A DNA stretch of 64,000 nucleotides from Callipepla californica brunnescens. Its lineage: Eukaryota; Chordata; Aves; Galliformes; Odontophoridae. The DNA is taken from the NCBI GenBank assembly GCA_023055505.1, contig JALIRH010000044.1:1674001-1738000 (forward strand). The letters are read 5' to 3'. A model generated the notes under the pieces. The model worked only from the letters and a program-made list of their open reading frames with translations, was not told the DNA's origin and ran no database searches. A program made the position numbers and the translations under genes. The first letter of the stretch is position 1. Each line of letters opens with the position of its first letter. Shown here in pieces: positions 46,817 through 61,823 of the stretch.

Positions 46817-48519
46817 TTGTCATTTCACAGCAGGCAGTTCTACAAATACAACCTGAAAGTGAGAAAACTCGCAATATTTAGGGTGTGTTTGTTGTTTGCA
46901 ATGGAATATACTGGAGTTCTGTGTTTGCAAAGTTCTGTCTGATTTAAAGAAATTTCTAACTCTTTAAAAGAAAGGAAAAAAAATAAGCACAGTTAAGTCA
47001 AATAATTCCTTGCTCCCTGACCTTTTAGGCTTTCAAACCAACACATATTCAGTGACTAATCATTACTGCACAAACTAAACCCAGCTAATCATCTTAATAA
47101 ATTGTGAAGTCTTGTATGCCTCATGGTTTCAGTGATGGCTTTTCTCCCCGTCTGGAACACTGTGGAATATCAAAACAAATGGGTTGTGGCTTCACGTATT
47201 TGTTTAAGGCTTGAATCTATGTCATCTCATGATATGGTCTTGAGTTGAACAGGTTTTACAAGTGTATGTGAAGTAGAATACCATCAGGAATGAAAAATCA
47301 GTCAATGCAGTTTTCACATATTTAATAGATAAAAATGTGTCGGCAAAAGCAGTCTGTGCAAAACTGCTTTTCAAATGTGGAAACTTACCCGACTGAGGAG
47401 CCTGTAATAAATTCAGCTTCTTTTCCATGAAAAGGAATTCTTTATGCCTCCTCTTCTTGCTTCTAGTAGGTCTGGAGACTCAATCTATCAGGAATAAGCA
47501 GCAATTTATTTCAGACTTAAATTTGACATTAAAAACAACCGCTTTAAATCAGTCATCCTCCACTGTTCTGAAGTTGTGATTCAGAGAACTGCTGTGTCTG
47601 TTTAAATAAATAATCAATGACATGTGATAGTGTTTGGTTTTTTTTTTTTATTACTATCATGCATGTTTTGTGAGTTTTTACATTAGAAAAAAGCTCAAAT
47701 TTTTGAAGTTCTCTTCATGCAGTGTAAGAACAGGGACCTTGTTTGAGAGTTCATCTTATTATTGACACACTCTTGGAAATCCACATCTAAGGAAAATATA
47801 AAATAATTATGGAAGGGTTTTTTTTTGTTTTTTTGTTTTTTGTTAAAACTGCTATATTCGGTCACTGTATAAGGCACATGCTCTTTGCAGAATCACAGAA
47901 GGGATCATTTGATTGTTCAAAATAATCTATCGCTATTGTGTTACTCAGCAAAGAACAGACAAACATAAGGAAGAAATTAGCAGTCATGTCCTCTGTGAAC
48001 AACAAAGATGGGAGAAATGAGGAAATGTCTGCCAAATTTGACATCTGCAGTAGTTCAAAATTTACTATGCTAAGCCAGTAGCTGTAGCTGAGATTGTGAT
48101 CAAGCCTGTGATGTGAGCTGTGATTGTTGCTAGGATCACAACTCCACCTCCTCCCTCTTGATTCTGTTAAGCGGGGAAAAAAGTATTTGTTGTAAGAAAG
48201 CATTGATTAACTTGGGCCATTCTGTCACATGAGAAAAGGCTGCAGTATCTTAATGGCATGCACCTATTCGAGGAGTTAGTAGTGCTTACCTTATGGGGCT
48301 AGCTCTGCTGCAGTGTGAGCTTTCTTCCTGCTTCCAGGATGTTGTGGGCTAGTGAAGGAAAAGCTGAATTTTCCAGAATGCAAGCAGTACATCTCAGTGG
48401 CAATATCTTCTTATTAGTATTATATAGCATGGACCTCCTCTAATGGTTTGTTTGTAACAAACCTAGTTTACGTGTAAGGCTCTCCTCAGTCCTTCAGGCT
48501 GGGTAAAAATCACAGTGGT

Positions 48520-48542
48520 AAAAAAAAAAAAAAAAAAAAAAA
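48520..48542 (+). repeat. Poly(A) tract (23 A)
   Basis: An uninterrupted run of 23 A. It may be the tail of a short retroposed fragment, though no source sequence is recognised upstream. Confidence 0.8.
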
Positions 48543-49682
48543 GAGCTTTAAGAATTCCAGGTCCAGGTAAGGCTGTGAATTCTGCTCTCTTTTCCAGCAC
48601 TTGTGTAGCTGGGTTGGTGGTAGGAGAGTTACTGGAGGTGAGGGCTGTCAGCTACATCATGACCATAATTTGGTTGGTGAGTGACCCTAGAAACTGTGAG
48701 ACAGCCTGGCATCAGAGAAGTCTCAGAGACAGCTTTAAGCCAGTTGGGCATTCTGAAAGCTCTGTGTGCATCTATGCAGGGATGTGACATATGTACAGTC
48801 TCCCTGAAGTGCTGTGTAAATGTCTGTATAAATGTCTGAATGAAGATAGCTAATGCTGAAGCAGCTGTTCTTTACCTTCAGTTGCTGATGCTGGTACAGG
48901 TGAAGACACAGGAAGGGAAGATTATTTTCCTCCTATTCTGAACCTGTCCAGTGCTTTTAAACATCGCCTTCTTCTATTTGGGAACCTATGTTTTATCTGA
49001 AGAACATCTCGCTGAACCATGCTGTGGCGCTAACTGTGTTTATGCAGTTCAGTACTTTACATTTTAATCAAGTAGACACTACTTGCAGATACCTCTTGCA
49101 TAAATAAATGTTCAGGGTCTAATTCACTGTGTTAGGTCCTAACAGGTGAAAACTTCTAAATAGGTCTTCTGTTTTTATTGTCAATTCTCCTAAATGTATC
49201 AAGAATGCATTTAATGTAGTATACAGTTACAGCAAGAAAACTGAAACACTAACCAAACACAAATGTGACTCACTTTTTTTTTTCTTAGAAATTTCTTTCT
49301 ATAGGTCACCTTGGTCCTCTGTAAGTACAAATAAAAATTGATAGGCACAAGATTTCTTATTAAAACTGCATGAAAAAGATCAAGTTCATCTGGTATCAAT
49401 CTAGTACAAATTGGACCATAGTAACTTCTCATGTTCTTTTAAATGGAATATTATTGGTGGTACAATCAATCTTTCCTTTCAGGTTGTTGTTAATTGGAGT
49501 CATCAAATTATCTGTTGAACAGAAATAATTTCAGCATTAGAGAAAGTAACTGACATGGGACTGTATTCCTATTGAATGCTTGAATTACTAGACTTCTCTA
49601 ATTATTCCTTACATTTATTATAAGTTCTTACTTAACAGTGTAAGAGACGTGATACATCTATTGCAACTGTCTGAATCTTTAA

Positions 49683-49721
49683 TTTTTATGTTGATGTGCA
49701 GACAGTGTATCAACATAAAAA
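49683..49721. other. Perfect 13-bp inverted repeat with 13-nt loop (hairpin)
   Basis: Left arm TTTTTATGTTGAT (49683-49695), right arm ATCAACATAAAAA (49709-49721). Outside the perfect stem a further CTTT/AAAG pairing is possible across an asymmetric bulge. The stem is short for a microRNA precursor. A miniature inverted-repeat transposon remnant is an alternative. Confidence 0.5.
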
Positions 49722-52096
49722 GAAAGCACGATTCCTGTTTCAAGAAATACTGACGTTCTGATTTGTCAATTTAGGCACCTAAAATGCAGTCTGGTTTTCT
49801 CGAGCTTCTTGAGACTTGAAATATTGGACAGAAAGCTTGAAACAAAATGTCACTTTCTGAAATTAACCTCTTACTGTCTATTTAGACATATTTGGTGAAG
49901 AGAATTTTCAGTGGTATTTTGGCTTTTTGGCTCTACTTGCAAGGTAAGTAAGATTGAAAAATCATTAGGATTATTTCAGAAACATTCTGTTTAGACTCTA
50001 TGTAAAAACATTTAAAATATTTTTGGATGACAGTGGTGGAAAACTTGTACATTTTTTTCCAAGGTGGTTGAACCATCACTAACTCAGTGCACTATTACCC
50101 ATATAGTGCAGTAGAAGTTTGAACTTCTTTTTGAAATAGTGTCCTTCAAGAGTAAATATTAGTCTTACATTATACCTCCATAAATGTTGCATCACTGTGG
50201 TTAGATTTGAGTTACTAGATCAACTAATCTTTTGGGGTCTCACTTAAAGTGAGAGCTGAACAGTAAAGAGAAGCTGAAACTGGCAGTGAGACCACAGAGA
50301 AGGTAGTGATATGCTTTTTTTAGTATGTTAATAGAAAGATCACCAAAAGATGTGCTTAGAAGTCTTAAAATAATACAGTAGTATTGGTTTGCTCCCAAGA
50401 GGAAACTGGGAAGTGGCAAATTTCAGTTCCAGGTCTACGTGTTTGTAGTAAGATCTTGTACGGGCACAGAAACAGCTGCTGTGGTGTGTCTCACCATTGG
50501 TGTGCAGGCACAGGGAGGTTTCTTCCTGTGACTTGCAGAAGTGTTTGCCTTTAGCAGTTTACTTGTGAAGGACAAGGAAAAACATAATCAAAACAGTGAA
50601 AAGAGCAAAATGATAATGTTACCTTGTAGTAGTTCCAGCAAGAAATTTGTCTTGTTTTTGTCTGCCTTCTGGATTCTCTAGTGTTGTCTCTTACATCTTG
50701 TTAGGGATACTGTCAGGAGAATTCTTTTCTTTTACCTTACAAACAGGTGCCATTTTCCTGCTAAATGAGAGTTTCTTGTAGTGGGTTAGCCATGAATTGA
50801 CATAGCTACATCTTTCATATCTTCCTCCATCTCAGATCAGGTAACTCACTGAGCTGTGCTTAGCAAGTGTAGTTCTTTGGATTGTTTGCTGACTGCAGAG
50901 CTGCATTGGCTCGGCCTTGGCACTGCCTCCTGTCCTTCAGCCAGTTACTCAATTGCTACCCTCTGTTTCCTTATTCTTTTTGAAACATACTTCAACTGCT
51001 AGAAGCGGTATTTTTACCTCAGTTTTCTCATAGCTAGATGAAAATGAGGAGCTGCTAGTATTGGCTTCACAGCCCTTAAAAGAACCTGTGCTATTGCTAG
51101 TTTTCATCACAGTTTTCTGGGAAGCTGTATTGTTGTAGGAAGCCGCTCCTGTGCAGCTGTCTGAGATCACGCAGTAAAGTGACACTTGTCACTGTACATT
51201 TCTACCTTGGTAGGCTGTGAATGCTGCTGGCCTGGCCTGTGCCCTAGGAGATTATCCTACCTCAGTACAGTCTGCAGAGGCTTAGCTAATTTGCTGTGCT
51301 GAGAATGCCAGTGCCTTGTCAGGTCATCCATTGCTGCGGGATTCTGATATGGCCAGTGAGTTGTTTGGGAATTGAAGGTGGATTTCAAATGGAGCTTGTC
51401 AGCATTTTTGTAATTTGTTTAACTGAATCAATAGGTATATCTGTACAACTGACAGAGATCCTGTTCATGGAGATGACACACTTTGTTTACATAAATATAG
51501 TTTATTTCCAGGCTTTCTTGCAGCTGCAAAAAATCTTAATGTAGATCTACTGTATCAGGTGTCTTCTCATGCATTTCACTGCCACTTCATGCAGGCAGTG
51601 TATTAAGGTCTCTAAAGCACACCTTAAGAGCCTCAAAGCAACGTTCAGTTGTGTAGACCTTTTGAATCTGGCAGAGGGGCTGCTCTGAAATCATCTGTGC
51701 TAACAGAAACCCTTGAGTCCTTCCCCAAGTCAGAACCTTGAGAATCTCAGGATTTTATGAAGAGAATTGTCCCTCCTTGCAGTCATGTCTGGCAGTGCTA
51801 AGCTGCCTGCAAGTGCTTGCTTGCTGGAGTGTTCAGAGTAGGCTCAGCCATCCCTGTTGTGTGACTGACATGCTGTTTCAGAACTGTGTTCTGTTACATG
51901 ACAGGACCTCGAAACTTCAGAAGGGGATAAAATAACGGAGAGAGACCTTTAAATAATTGCGTTTTCCCAGTGTAGTCAGTAATATTATATGACATTACTA
52001 ACAACTTCTTGCAGAGAAGTCTGCTGGGAATAGGAAGAAGAGAAGCAGCTACTTACTTTCAAATAAATCCACCATATCTACAATCTCCCTTTGGAT

Positions 52097-52129
52097 AAAT
52101 CCATTATATTCAGAATATATAATGGATTT
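52097..52129. other. Perfect 13-bp inverted repeat with 7-nt loop (hairpin)
   Basis: AAATCCATTATAT (52097-52109), loop TCAGAAT, ATATAATGGATTT (52117-52129). A partial direct copy of the left arm (AAATCCACCATAT) lies about 30 bp upstream. Possible mobile-element remnant. Confidence 0.5.
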
Positions 52130-55100
52130 TTGATCCTACTAACATACTGAGATTTTACATTTTATATATTAATATTCTTGAAACAACTCCGTAGGAATAC
52201 ATATATATGTTTGTGGGGTACAAATATTTAATGAATAGCTTTTCTTCCACTATCAACTTTTGTATACAAATCCTGTCCTTACATGTCTTTATGCTTGTCT
52301 TTTGGAGCTTTTTCTTAGATTGATAATCTAATGCTCACTTTCCTCTTTCAACCAGAAATGAAAGATTATGCAGTGACACCTTATTAATCTATGTGGAGTG
52401 AGTATCTTTTCACTTTAAATATTGTTTATAATATAGGTCAAATGTATTGTGAATGATATTCTTTTCTGAAACAAAGGCACACCTGTGTGTCATTTACTGA
52501 AATCCCTGTGCTGTAAATTCTGTAAACTCAGGTTTTGCAAGTGTTAGCTTTTTAACGTTGTGTACAAACTTGCTGATATTCATAGGAGCTGCTTCTTTGG
52601 TTAGCTATATTAATGGACTTCCCAATGTTATGTTTCCAACTTTAATTAGATAATGTCGGTCGTGCAGTACTTTCACAGTTTGTTTTAGCTCTGTACAGTT
52701 ACTCCAAGGAAATCACTTTATTTAAATGATTCACTGCGCAATCTGCAGATGGGTGCTTCTCAGGCTCTGCTTCATGTTGCTCACAATTCACGAGTGACAC
52801 TGATCTGTTCAGCCTATATTTTACTGTGCCGACATCTGTCCTTTTTGTAGTTCCTGTGTTCTCTACTAGCATAAGATTGTGGCTGGTAAATATGAAAGTT
52901 TGTGGTCATGCTGGAGAATCAGAGTCTGATCTAAGTTCATATGATGCTGTACTTATTTTCTTTGTTGTTTTCTATGTGCTTCTAGAAGGTATTATTTTTT
53001 TCTCTAATTTTCTCATATTAGCCTCCTAAATTCCAATAAGAAAGACTGCTACTTCAGCTGTTCCATAAGCAAAATATATTTCTTTCAAAACTACTGTTTT
53101 AGTGGAATGACTTTCTGTCATAAAAACACACAGAAAGCACAGCCGAGGAGAGACAGAGCAGAGGAAATCTCATTTTTATGCTACCTCACGTGGGGATCTG
53201 GTTATCTTCTGACACAGGTGTGCTTGGAGCAATCTTGTATTATTGCTGGTGGGTTAGTGTGTGATGAAGGATAAGTGGAGTATATGGTAGCCTCGAGAAT
53301 CCTCTTCTATATAGATTTTTTTTTTTCCAATCTTGGATTTCTGTAAGGATGTTATTATGGCGGCAGAGTAGCAATAATCATTTTTAGATGAACAGCACTT
53401 GTACCTGTCAAAGAGTGTGCAAGCATAGGACCTGGCTGCAGTGTACCCACTGTTTCCTAGGGAATATTTGATCTCCTTGTATTGATGTGTCTGTGATGTG
53501 TGGGTTTTAGAAGAACCATAGAAGACCAGAGTTTTTCAGATGGTTTAATATTTACAGCCATTCAGTGTTATTAAGGTTGGATTGTAATGCTGTGAAAAGA
53601 CTGGACTCCTAGGCAGTATGGAAACCTTGGAAATCTGGCATGACTAAGAGAAGAGTAGAGAAGGTAAAGGTAAAATCAAGAGTTGATGGAAAACTATTTG
53701 GCATGGGAGGATGTATTCATCATATGTCTATGGCACTTTCAAATAACAATCTACCTTTTAGATGTTCTTGCTTCCGTGATCTCTGCTCTGCTCCTCTTGC
53801 ATTCTTTCATCTTACAGCTGGAATATTGAATGAGTGACCTTTTCTGACTCAGGTACATTGTTGTCTCTGACCTCTTCAAATCATGGTTTCACCTCTGTTG
53901 CTGCCAGATGCTTGACTACCTTCCATCTCCCATTTCTCTACACCTCAAAAACTGTCCTCCACTGCTAGCCAAGTCTTTTTTGTTGGTCTGACACAGAGCT
54001 GCTTTTTTCACTACTTGCATCTCAGATAATAAGAAATGACAGCCATTTATGTTTTATTCCACTTTAGGAAAGCAACTTCCATATGGAAAACACATTTTAT
54101 GTGATGCTTGTTTTATCCAGAAGCTGATATTAGGCCTAATAACTGTTTCTCATTCAAGGATCCTGCTTTTCTTTCTGTATTTTCCAGCTGGACTGTTTGA
54201 GGCATAGGAGGTCAAGTGTCTTGTACCAGACTGAGTCAGTGCTGTGAATTTGGACTAAACCCAGTATCCTAATAGCTCTGTCTTCTCCTCTGACCATCGC
54301 TAGACCATGCAGCATCTCTGAAAGGCTTGGCTCTATGAAAGAAAAGAAATTAAGAACACAGAATTTGAATCATTAATTCCCCAAATGTAGCCATTGAGCC
54401 TTACTCAAATTACAGTGAAAACATGTATTTGTAAGTAAATAAACCATGTAACAGCTTTTTGGGGTTTTGAATTTGTCTCTTTTGTGCCATCCTAAGTCCG
54501 TAGTGGTGAAAAAATGTTTTTTTTTATCACCAACTAATACAGCAGGGAAAGCATGAAGGGGAAGAAATCTAGAAATGTTTGGCCTGTCACTATGATTTAA
54601 CGTATTTTGGGCAGTCTGACTCCTGTAGCTGCATGCAATTGTAGTTGGGTAACTATTCCACTTAATCTGAAGGTACTGCTCTTGAGAGGTAGAAAGTCAA
54701 ATCCTCTTCTTTATCTGTGATGTATACCATGTTTTTTTTTTTTCTTTTTCTGAGGTACCTTCTGGAATGCTTAGGCTTCAGAGACCGAAGTTAAAACATT
54801 TTGCTTTCAGGGAAGCTCCACAAGGTGACAGGGCCCTCCTCAATTGAAACAAAGCGTGATTAAAGTGAAGAGAGGTTGGTGTAAGTGTCTGCTAAGTTTG
54901 AGTCTCCAGTCTGAAGACTTCAGGCTTCACTTATAGATAAAAGAAATTATGTTATTTATGCTTTAGAGGATCTTTAGTTGTTATTGGCTGCTTGTGTTTT
55001 TGTTTTTTAATGATTACAAAAATGACTTGATCACTACCTCATTGTAATTCCCCAAGATGGAATTTCGAAGAACTCATCCCACAGAGACTTCTGGCAGAGT

Positions 55101-55212
55101 TTTTTTGGACAAGCTACAAGTGCTGTCAACTCTCTGCCACTCAGTGAAGAAGTAATCTGCAGACATAACTGCTTGTGCTAAGGTCCCCTGAAGCCTTTTT
55201 CTGCTCTGTTGG

Positions 55213-55238
55213 TTTTTTTTGTTTGTTTGTTTGTTTTC
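55213..55238 (+). repeat. T tract with (GTTT)n
   Basis: T run followed by about four GTTT units. Confidence 0.7.
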
Positions 55239-57860
55239 CTCCCTCATCCTCTGGCTCTTCATCCTTGTTTCCAGTCTGAGCAAAATAATAGTCTCCCATT
55301 TAAGTCTTAAGCCTTTGTTCTTAAGCATGATGATGCCAGGCACTGTCATCTGCATATCTTGGTGGAGCAAGTAATTCCTCATTTCCTAATCTCATTCTAG
55401 GCAGCAGTGGTGAAACTGCACTAAAGCTGTCCAGAGGACTGTCTCAGGGCAGATAGGAAGAATGGGAGCATTCAGGTTAATCAGTTGAGGATCTGCAAAA
55501 TCAGACGCAGTGAAAAATTGTATACCCTTAGCTTATTTTGAATCACCTGTGAATAGAGTGAAGCTGACATTGGCTAAGTTGGTTCTGCAAGAGCCACAGT
55601 TACATTGTTGGTATAGCTGTGGGGCTGAGCTCTGAAGGGAAACAGCAAAACTTGGCTGACGGCAAGATTCTGCTTGGTACCTGAGCTTTCCTGTTTTCTT
55701 TTGCATAACATGCAGACCTCTGGCTGCCTCCACCTCCTTTATTACTTCATATGTGATTAGGGCTAAATTTGCTTTTAATCCAAAATAAATCGCTCATCAA
55801 CACTTTAACTTCATGTCTTGTACTACTATAAACTAGTGGTAACAGCACTCCTGATAATGCAATACGTAGTCTTTTGGAAGATTTTTGAACTACAGAAACT
55901 CATCTGGTTTTGAAAGTACCTAGATATAATTGTCACACTGCTAAGATGGCTCGAGTTATTTAGTTCTTACATCAAATGTTTTTGATGATGTTCGGAATTG
56001 ATTCTGAACTGGTATTTATCTCCCTTTAGATGCTTTCCCATAGATAGAAGATCTGAGACCCTTTCACCATGCACACAGATTACTCAACTATATTTAATTT
56101 TATTCAAATTTTAAATTTAAGTATGCTTTGTAAGCCTCTAGACAGAGGGAAGTACAGGTAGTACTCCAGCTAGCACTTCCCTAAAAGTAGTCGTTAGAGG
56201 TCCTGTGTAATTTTAGATTGAATTGAAAAGAAAGAAAGAAATGACACTTACATACTGTAAGATTCCAAGATTTCCAAGGGAAATGCTTCAAGTTTAGCAG
56301 TTCTTGTAAGTTGTCTTGTCTTTAAGACTCAGTCTTCATGGAAATTCATATTTTCATGAATTGTTCAACCAACAAACAGACAACAACTGGAGTGGATTTG
56401 TCTAGTGTGGATTTTTAACTGCAGTCAGAGATATTGGTTCGGTATTAGGTAACTTCAAGGAGTCTGGCTTTCTGTCATGGTTTTATGATTTTTTGGTACT
56501 GGTATTCCACATCATATATGAAATCCTTTATTCTGCTGAAATATTAGGCTGAGACTGAAATATACGGTTGAGGTTCTGACTGTAGCTCCTCTGTCACACT
56601 TGTGACATGTACAAGCACTTTATTTTTTTAAAACTAATTTTGTTTAGCAGCTTGTATCTGGGGAGGGAGTGTTGGGGTGTTGGCTCTTTTTGGGCTTGTT
56701 CTGTTTAAACTTGAATTTCAACTCCAGAGGTAAATCTTTCCAAAGAGTTTTTTTCTTGGGTATTTTTTAGACATTGATACTTATGAGATGGGGAATCTCT
56801 GGTACAACATTGTTAAACTCTACTTAGGAAATACCAGTTTGTTATTACTCAGTCTTTAAGATGGAAAGAAATATTATATCTTCTGATGTCATCTATTGTT
56901 TTTCTGCATTTGAAGCTTTTCTGAGGTAGTGGAACAGGAACAGTACGTACTTAGTAAATATAGGAATGTGTTATGTGAGCAATGGATTATTTTTAGCTCT
57001 GCAACTATGAAATGAATAGTTTTAGTGCTAGCTCTGTCTGGAAAGCTGAGCTAAATAGCAAATTGTGGTTCTGCTTACTTTACTGTGGGACCACAGTATG
57101 CAAACTTGTGGCACAAACTGTTGCATTCAAATGAGAGAAAATGAGGGCAAGGGAAGCTTGCCTGTTTTTTCACCTGCTGCTATGAACTTCTGACTTCAGA
57201 GTTTGTATAAAGCCTAGAAAAGCATTAAAGTTTAACAGCTACTGGTCCTTCATCAAATCATTTGTAACAACCAGTGCATAGAATACTAGTTGCTCCCTTG
57301 AGTTTCCATGTGCAACGCAAGAGCAAAATTTTACTTTTGCTGTTTCCTGTATTGTTTTTTCTTCTGTTTAATAAAAATTACAGAATGCTTTGTAAGATCT
57401 GCTTTTCAACATATATTGCCAGTCTCCTACAACTGTAGCTGGTAAGGAGAGTAAAAATGTTTTAGTGCTTTTATTTCTATTTTGTTTTATTTTTGTTTCC
57501 CTTCTCCTTTTTTCTTCTTTCCACTTGGAACACTTGACACTGACCTTTCTTTTTTCCTCTACAGTACTTAACAAACTGGACAAATAGTTTTACTCGTGAC
57601 AGAAATTAAAGCTATGCATTAGATGCTTCTCTTAGCTCTTTGAATTTCCACAGTCTCATCTACTTGTTCTAGAAACCTTGCTACTGAGTTTAGGTGCTGA
57701 GCACAGGAACAGGTAGTTTGCATCAGAAACTGCTTTATAGCTGCAATAAGTTAGTAGTTTTTGAAAGGAAAGGAAAACCCTAACCCATATTACAGATCAT
57801 TTAATTAGTAGGTTTAACTTTTATTGTGGCCATCATTGAGTTTTGATTTTTGGATTGTAT

Positions 57861-57880
57861 GTTTTTTGTTGTTGTTGTTG
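57861..57880 (+). repeat. T run with (TTG)n
   Basis: Four to five TTG trinucleotide units follow a short T run. Confidence 0.6.
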
Positions 57881-60800
57881 CTATTGTTTGTTTTTCCCTG
57901 CAAAGAATATCCTTTGGAGTGGATTTAAGTAAAAACAAATGAGTTTCACAAATTTTACTACCTACATAAACTGGGAAGTTAAATGAAGCAAGTTTTGGTG
58001 TTCTGTTTGTTTAGGGAAAGGAGGAAGGTGATTACTTGTACAAGATCTCTGAAGTGGGGAAAAAATCTGTGGGAAATCTGTTTTATCTTTATTGAATTTT
58101 CTTTTTAATCAGTTATGACATGGTGCACCAAGAATGGCTATTTCTCTCCTTCCTCCCCCAATGAATTCTTCAACAAGTAGCAAATTATTTAAGATAAATG
58201 TCTACTGCTGTAGACAGCTGCCAGAATAGAAGTGAAAATAAACTGGTGAAAGGAAACTGCCCAGTTCATGGAAAGGGCAGCAACGATATAGTGCAGCAAG
58301 TCCATGACACTTCTGGATACACATGCTGAAAGACTTACCCTGGCTGGCCTGCTACAAATCTCCCAGTAATTCATTAAGGGAAACGCTCCTTGCAACATTT
58401 CACTCCTATTTTAACACCCTTTGTCTTTACTTTCCATACTCAGTGGGTTCATTCCTATGTCAAGTGAGCCTCACTGAAACCAGTTTTTCATTCCTGATAG
58501 AGCATTCTGTTTTGCTCAAGTAGAAAGATTAGATGGATGCTTTTACTGTAAGTATTTTAACAGTCTGCGGTATTTTTCAAGGTTTGGGGTCAAAAGAAGG
58601 ATATGATCATTGTGATCCAATAAATAATGTAGCATAAAGTAGTGTGACTAGTGACTGTAACAGTGATGAATGTTGTCATGTTTTGCCATAACTTTGAGAG
58701 ACAGCCTTGAAGAAACAGTCATCTTCTAAATACTTTGCAATTTGATGTATATTAAGATGGAAAGACAAAAATATTGTTGTGTTTCTAGTCTGCTTCAAAT
58801 CTCTGAAGTTACAGAATGAATTTATTTTCATTATCACAGAGGGCAATTTGAGGGCATTTTGCTAGTTACTCAGGGAGGAATCCCATTAAGCTCACTTCTG
58901 AATTTTTCTGAATGCTATGAGATTTGTCCCACTTAAAAATGTTTGCCATTTATGCCAACTAGCATTTAGTTACATCAGGTGTCTCTGTTCTTCCTTATGT
59001 AACTTGATTACCCTGAAGAAAGTCATAGCTGAGTCCTGGTTTAGTAATTTTGTATTTCTAAAACAGATCAGGGTGAGATGGGACAATACTTGGATTTACA
59101 CAATAGTTTCTGAAATATGTTGGCAGAAATCTGGATCTAGATAACCTGAATGCGTGTATCCGCAGAAGTTAAGAATTTCATCTTTTGCTTATAGTTGACA
59201 GTGTTATAAGATTAGGGAGAATGGGAAGGCAAAGTATGGGAATACCTGTGCTTCAGGTATATTTTATTTTTAAACCATAACAGATGTGTAATGGAAAAAA
59301 GGTGCATAATTGATTAATGATAATTGCTGCTGTAGCTAGAGCTGATTTGATTTTTCTGAACAGCAGTGTGCAGATCTTTGCAGTTTGTAGAGAGTGGTTC
59401 CATCAAGAGAAGATTTCAGAATTGTTCTATCAAGTGTGTAATTCAATATGTGGTCTGTATAAACTTTAGTGTATCTCTAGCTAGAGATCCTACTTTCCTA
59501 TAGACTAGATGAAAAAACAAGACTTGAAATGCTCCTCACTGGTGGTTTTCTGTGGGGCCTCTGGATTTCATTCACATCCCTGATGGGATTTCCATGGTCC
59601 AGATATATATAGGCACATATGTGCACACTGCAGCTTATCTGTGTAAAGCTGCATGTACTTTAGTGGATGCATGTACACAAGGCATCATCTGACTGCTGGA
59701 TTTTCCCCTTGTTCTGCATGGAAATAACTCCTTGCTGAAATTCTTTCAAAGTACCCTCTTTATTTGCACATATGACTGCTAGGTTAGTCAGTCCTCGTCA
59801 TATATGCACAGGGATATTCTTTTCATGCTTTACCTTTCTATTCTAGCTGACAAGGTAACTTTTATAATCTCTCTTTTAATTAAGCATGTGTTTCAAACAG
59901 TTTTGATTTTGTGTCTTTTATTCCAGTTGATTTTATTAGCCTTCTGCCAGTTTACTTCATATTACCAAACCACCAACAGTATCTCCTTTTGGTCAGCTTG
60001 CAGAATCTAATCAGAAATAAACTTTGAGAGCAATGGCAAATCAGTGTACTAATAATCTGAAAAGCAAACAGTAATGAAGGTAGAAGAACTAAAGGCAGTA
60101 ATAGAGTAGCTAACCAAGGAAAAAAAATGTTAAGTGATATGATTTTGGGGTTACTGTGATGGATATGGTTTTAGTTGGTGACCCATTACAAATGCCTCAA
60201 TGAAACAAAGTCACATCAACTGGTTAAGAAGTCGTTCCACTGATTTTCTTTTCTTTTTCTATTTTTTTTTTAACTCTAAAATTAGGAAAGCACTAAACTG
60301 TGATTAGTAACTACTTACAGAGGTGTTCTCAGTCAGATGAGCTGTGGTAGCAGGAGTCACTACAAACACATGAAGATTTAACCTACCTACCTTATATAAA
60401 CTTTAGATTTCTTTAAAATTGACAGTTTATGTACAGTAAAATACATTTGAAAAATCTCTTGTGTACAAATTAGGTGATACATGACCTTAAAAATTAGCAT
60501 GTAATACTTTTCTGTAATTCTTCAGATTCTATTTTTATGCCTTTGCTTTATGTGAGATGGAAATAGAAATTAAATATTCTACAGTCTACAAGAAAATGAC
60601 ATAATTCACTCTTAAAGCATGTGTTATTTTTGCTTTTGCTAGTGCATTCAGTTTTTGAAACAATAAGTAACTTTTAATATCTGGAAAGCATTTTAAGGAC
60701 CTATCAGATTCAAAAAAAAGATCTGTGCTTTACTGATACAATACCAAATGCTTTTGTGTGTTCAAGGCTGCTATATTGAAGCCCTCTCCAATTTGTAAAT

Positions 60801-61823
60801 TCTCTTGTCAGATAAAGTGACAGATTGAAAACCTCTGTTACATAAATCATTGTTTGCATTTAAAGATTTTTTTGTATGCCCCATAGTTTGAGCATGGCAA
60901 TAGTATGCAAGCAAGATGTTACTTCGTATTTACCATTCATTTTGAGAATCTGCAAGTGCTGCTGTGTTATCCAAATTCAGACCGTTTGATTTCAGCACTG
61001 GTTTTATGAGTTGAAGTTTTACTGCTGGAGTTGCGTTGCTTTTTGGGACTAAGGTAAATTCTTACTCCCCTTTTTAGCTGGAGGTTAATGAATAACAGGT
61101 ACAAGAAACATGTTCTTATTTCTGTGATGTGAGATATCCTTGACCACAGTGAACAAATTAATCTGTCAATGGTAGGAGTAATTTGTTTTCTTACAGATTT
61201 GTGTTCTGTGTCCCTATTCCCTAGCTAAACCCTAACTCTCTTAAGCTGTATGCTTCTGTTTGCAGTGTGCTGTTTCCTTGTCTGACAGTTGCACCTCTGT
61301 TGAACAACACCTGTGACTGTTTCATACCCTTTTGCTACCAGTACAACAAGAAGCAGCATGTCCTTTGTTGGCTTAGATTTCATTGTATTTATTTGCCAGT
61401 CATTTTGTATGTCTGAATTAGCCTATAAGCAGGCCACACAGAATGGTTGGCTTTTAAATAAAGGTTACAGTCTTGCAGTGACTTTCCTGGTACATGGCTC
61501 TTCACTTGTCTTTTGAATTCACAAATTATGTGTGAGCTTGAGACCACTACTTAGCTTTCTCAATTTGCCTAATCCTATTAACAGACATAAAAGTTCTGGA
61601 GGAAAATGGTAGATAAACAAACTGTACTGTTTTAAGAGCCTCACTTTATGAAAACTAATTATAACATCATCTTTTAAGTCGAAGTATCTTTTCTGTTTCA
61701 AGAGGAGCTGATATATTTGTAGCACTTGAAGAACTTACCTTCTCATGTTCTGTCACTTACCTTGTAGATGAGTCTTATAAAACAAATGAAATTGAGTAGC
61801 TGTTTGAGTTGATAATGATAATT

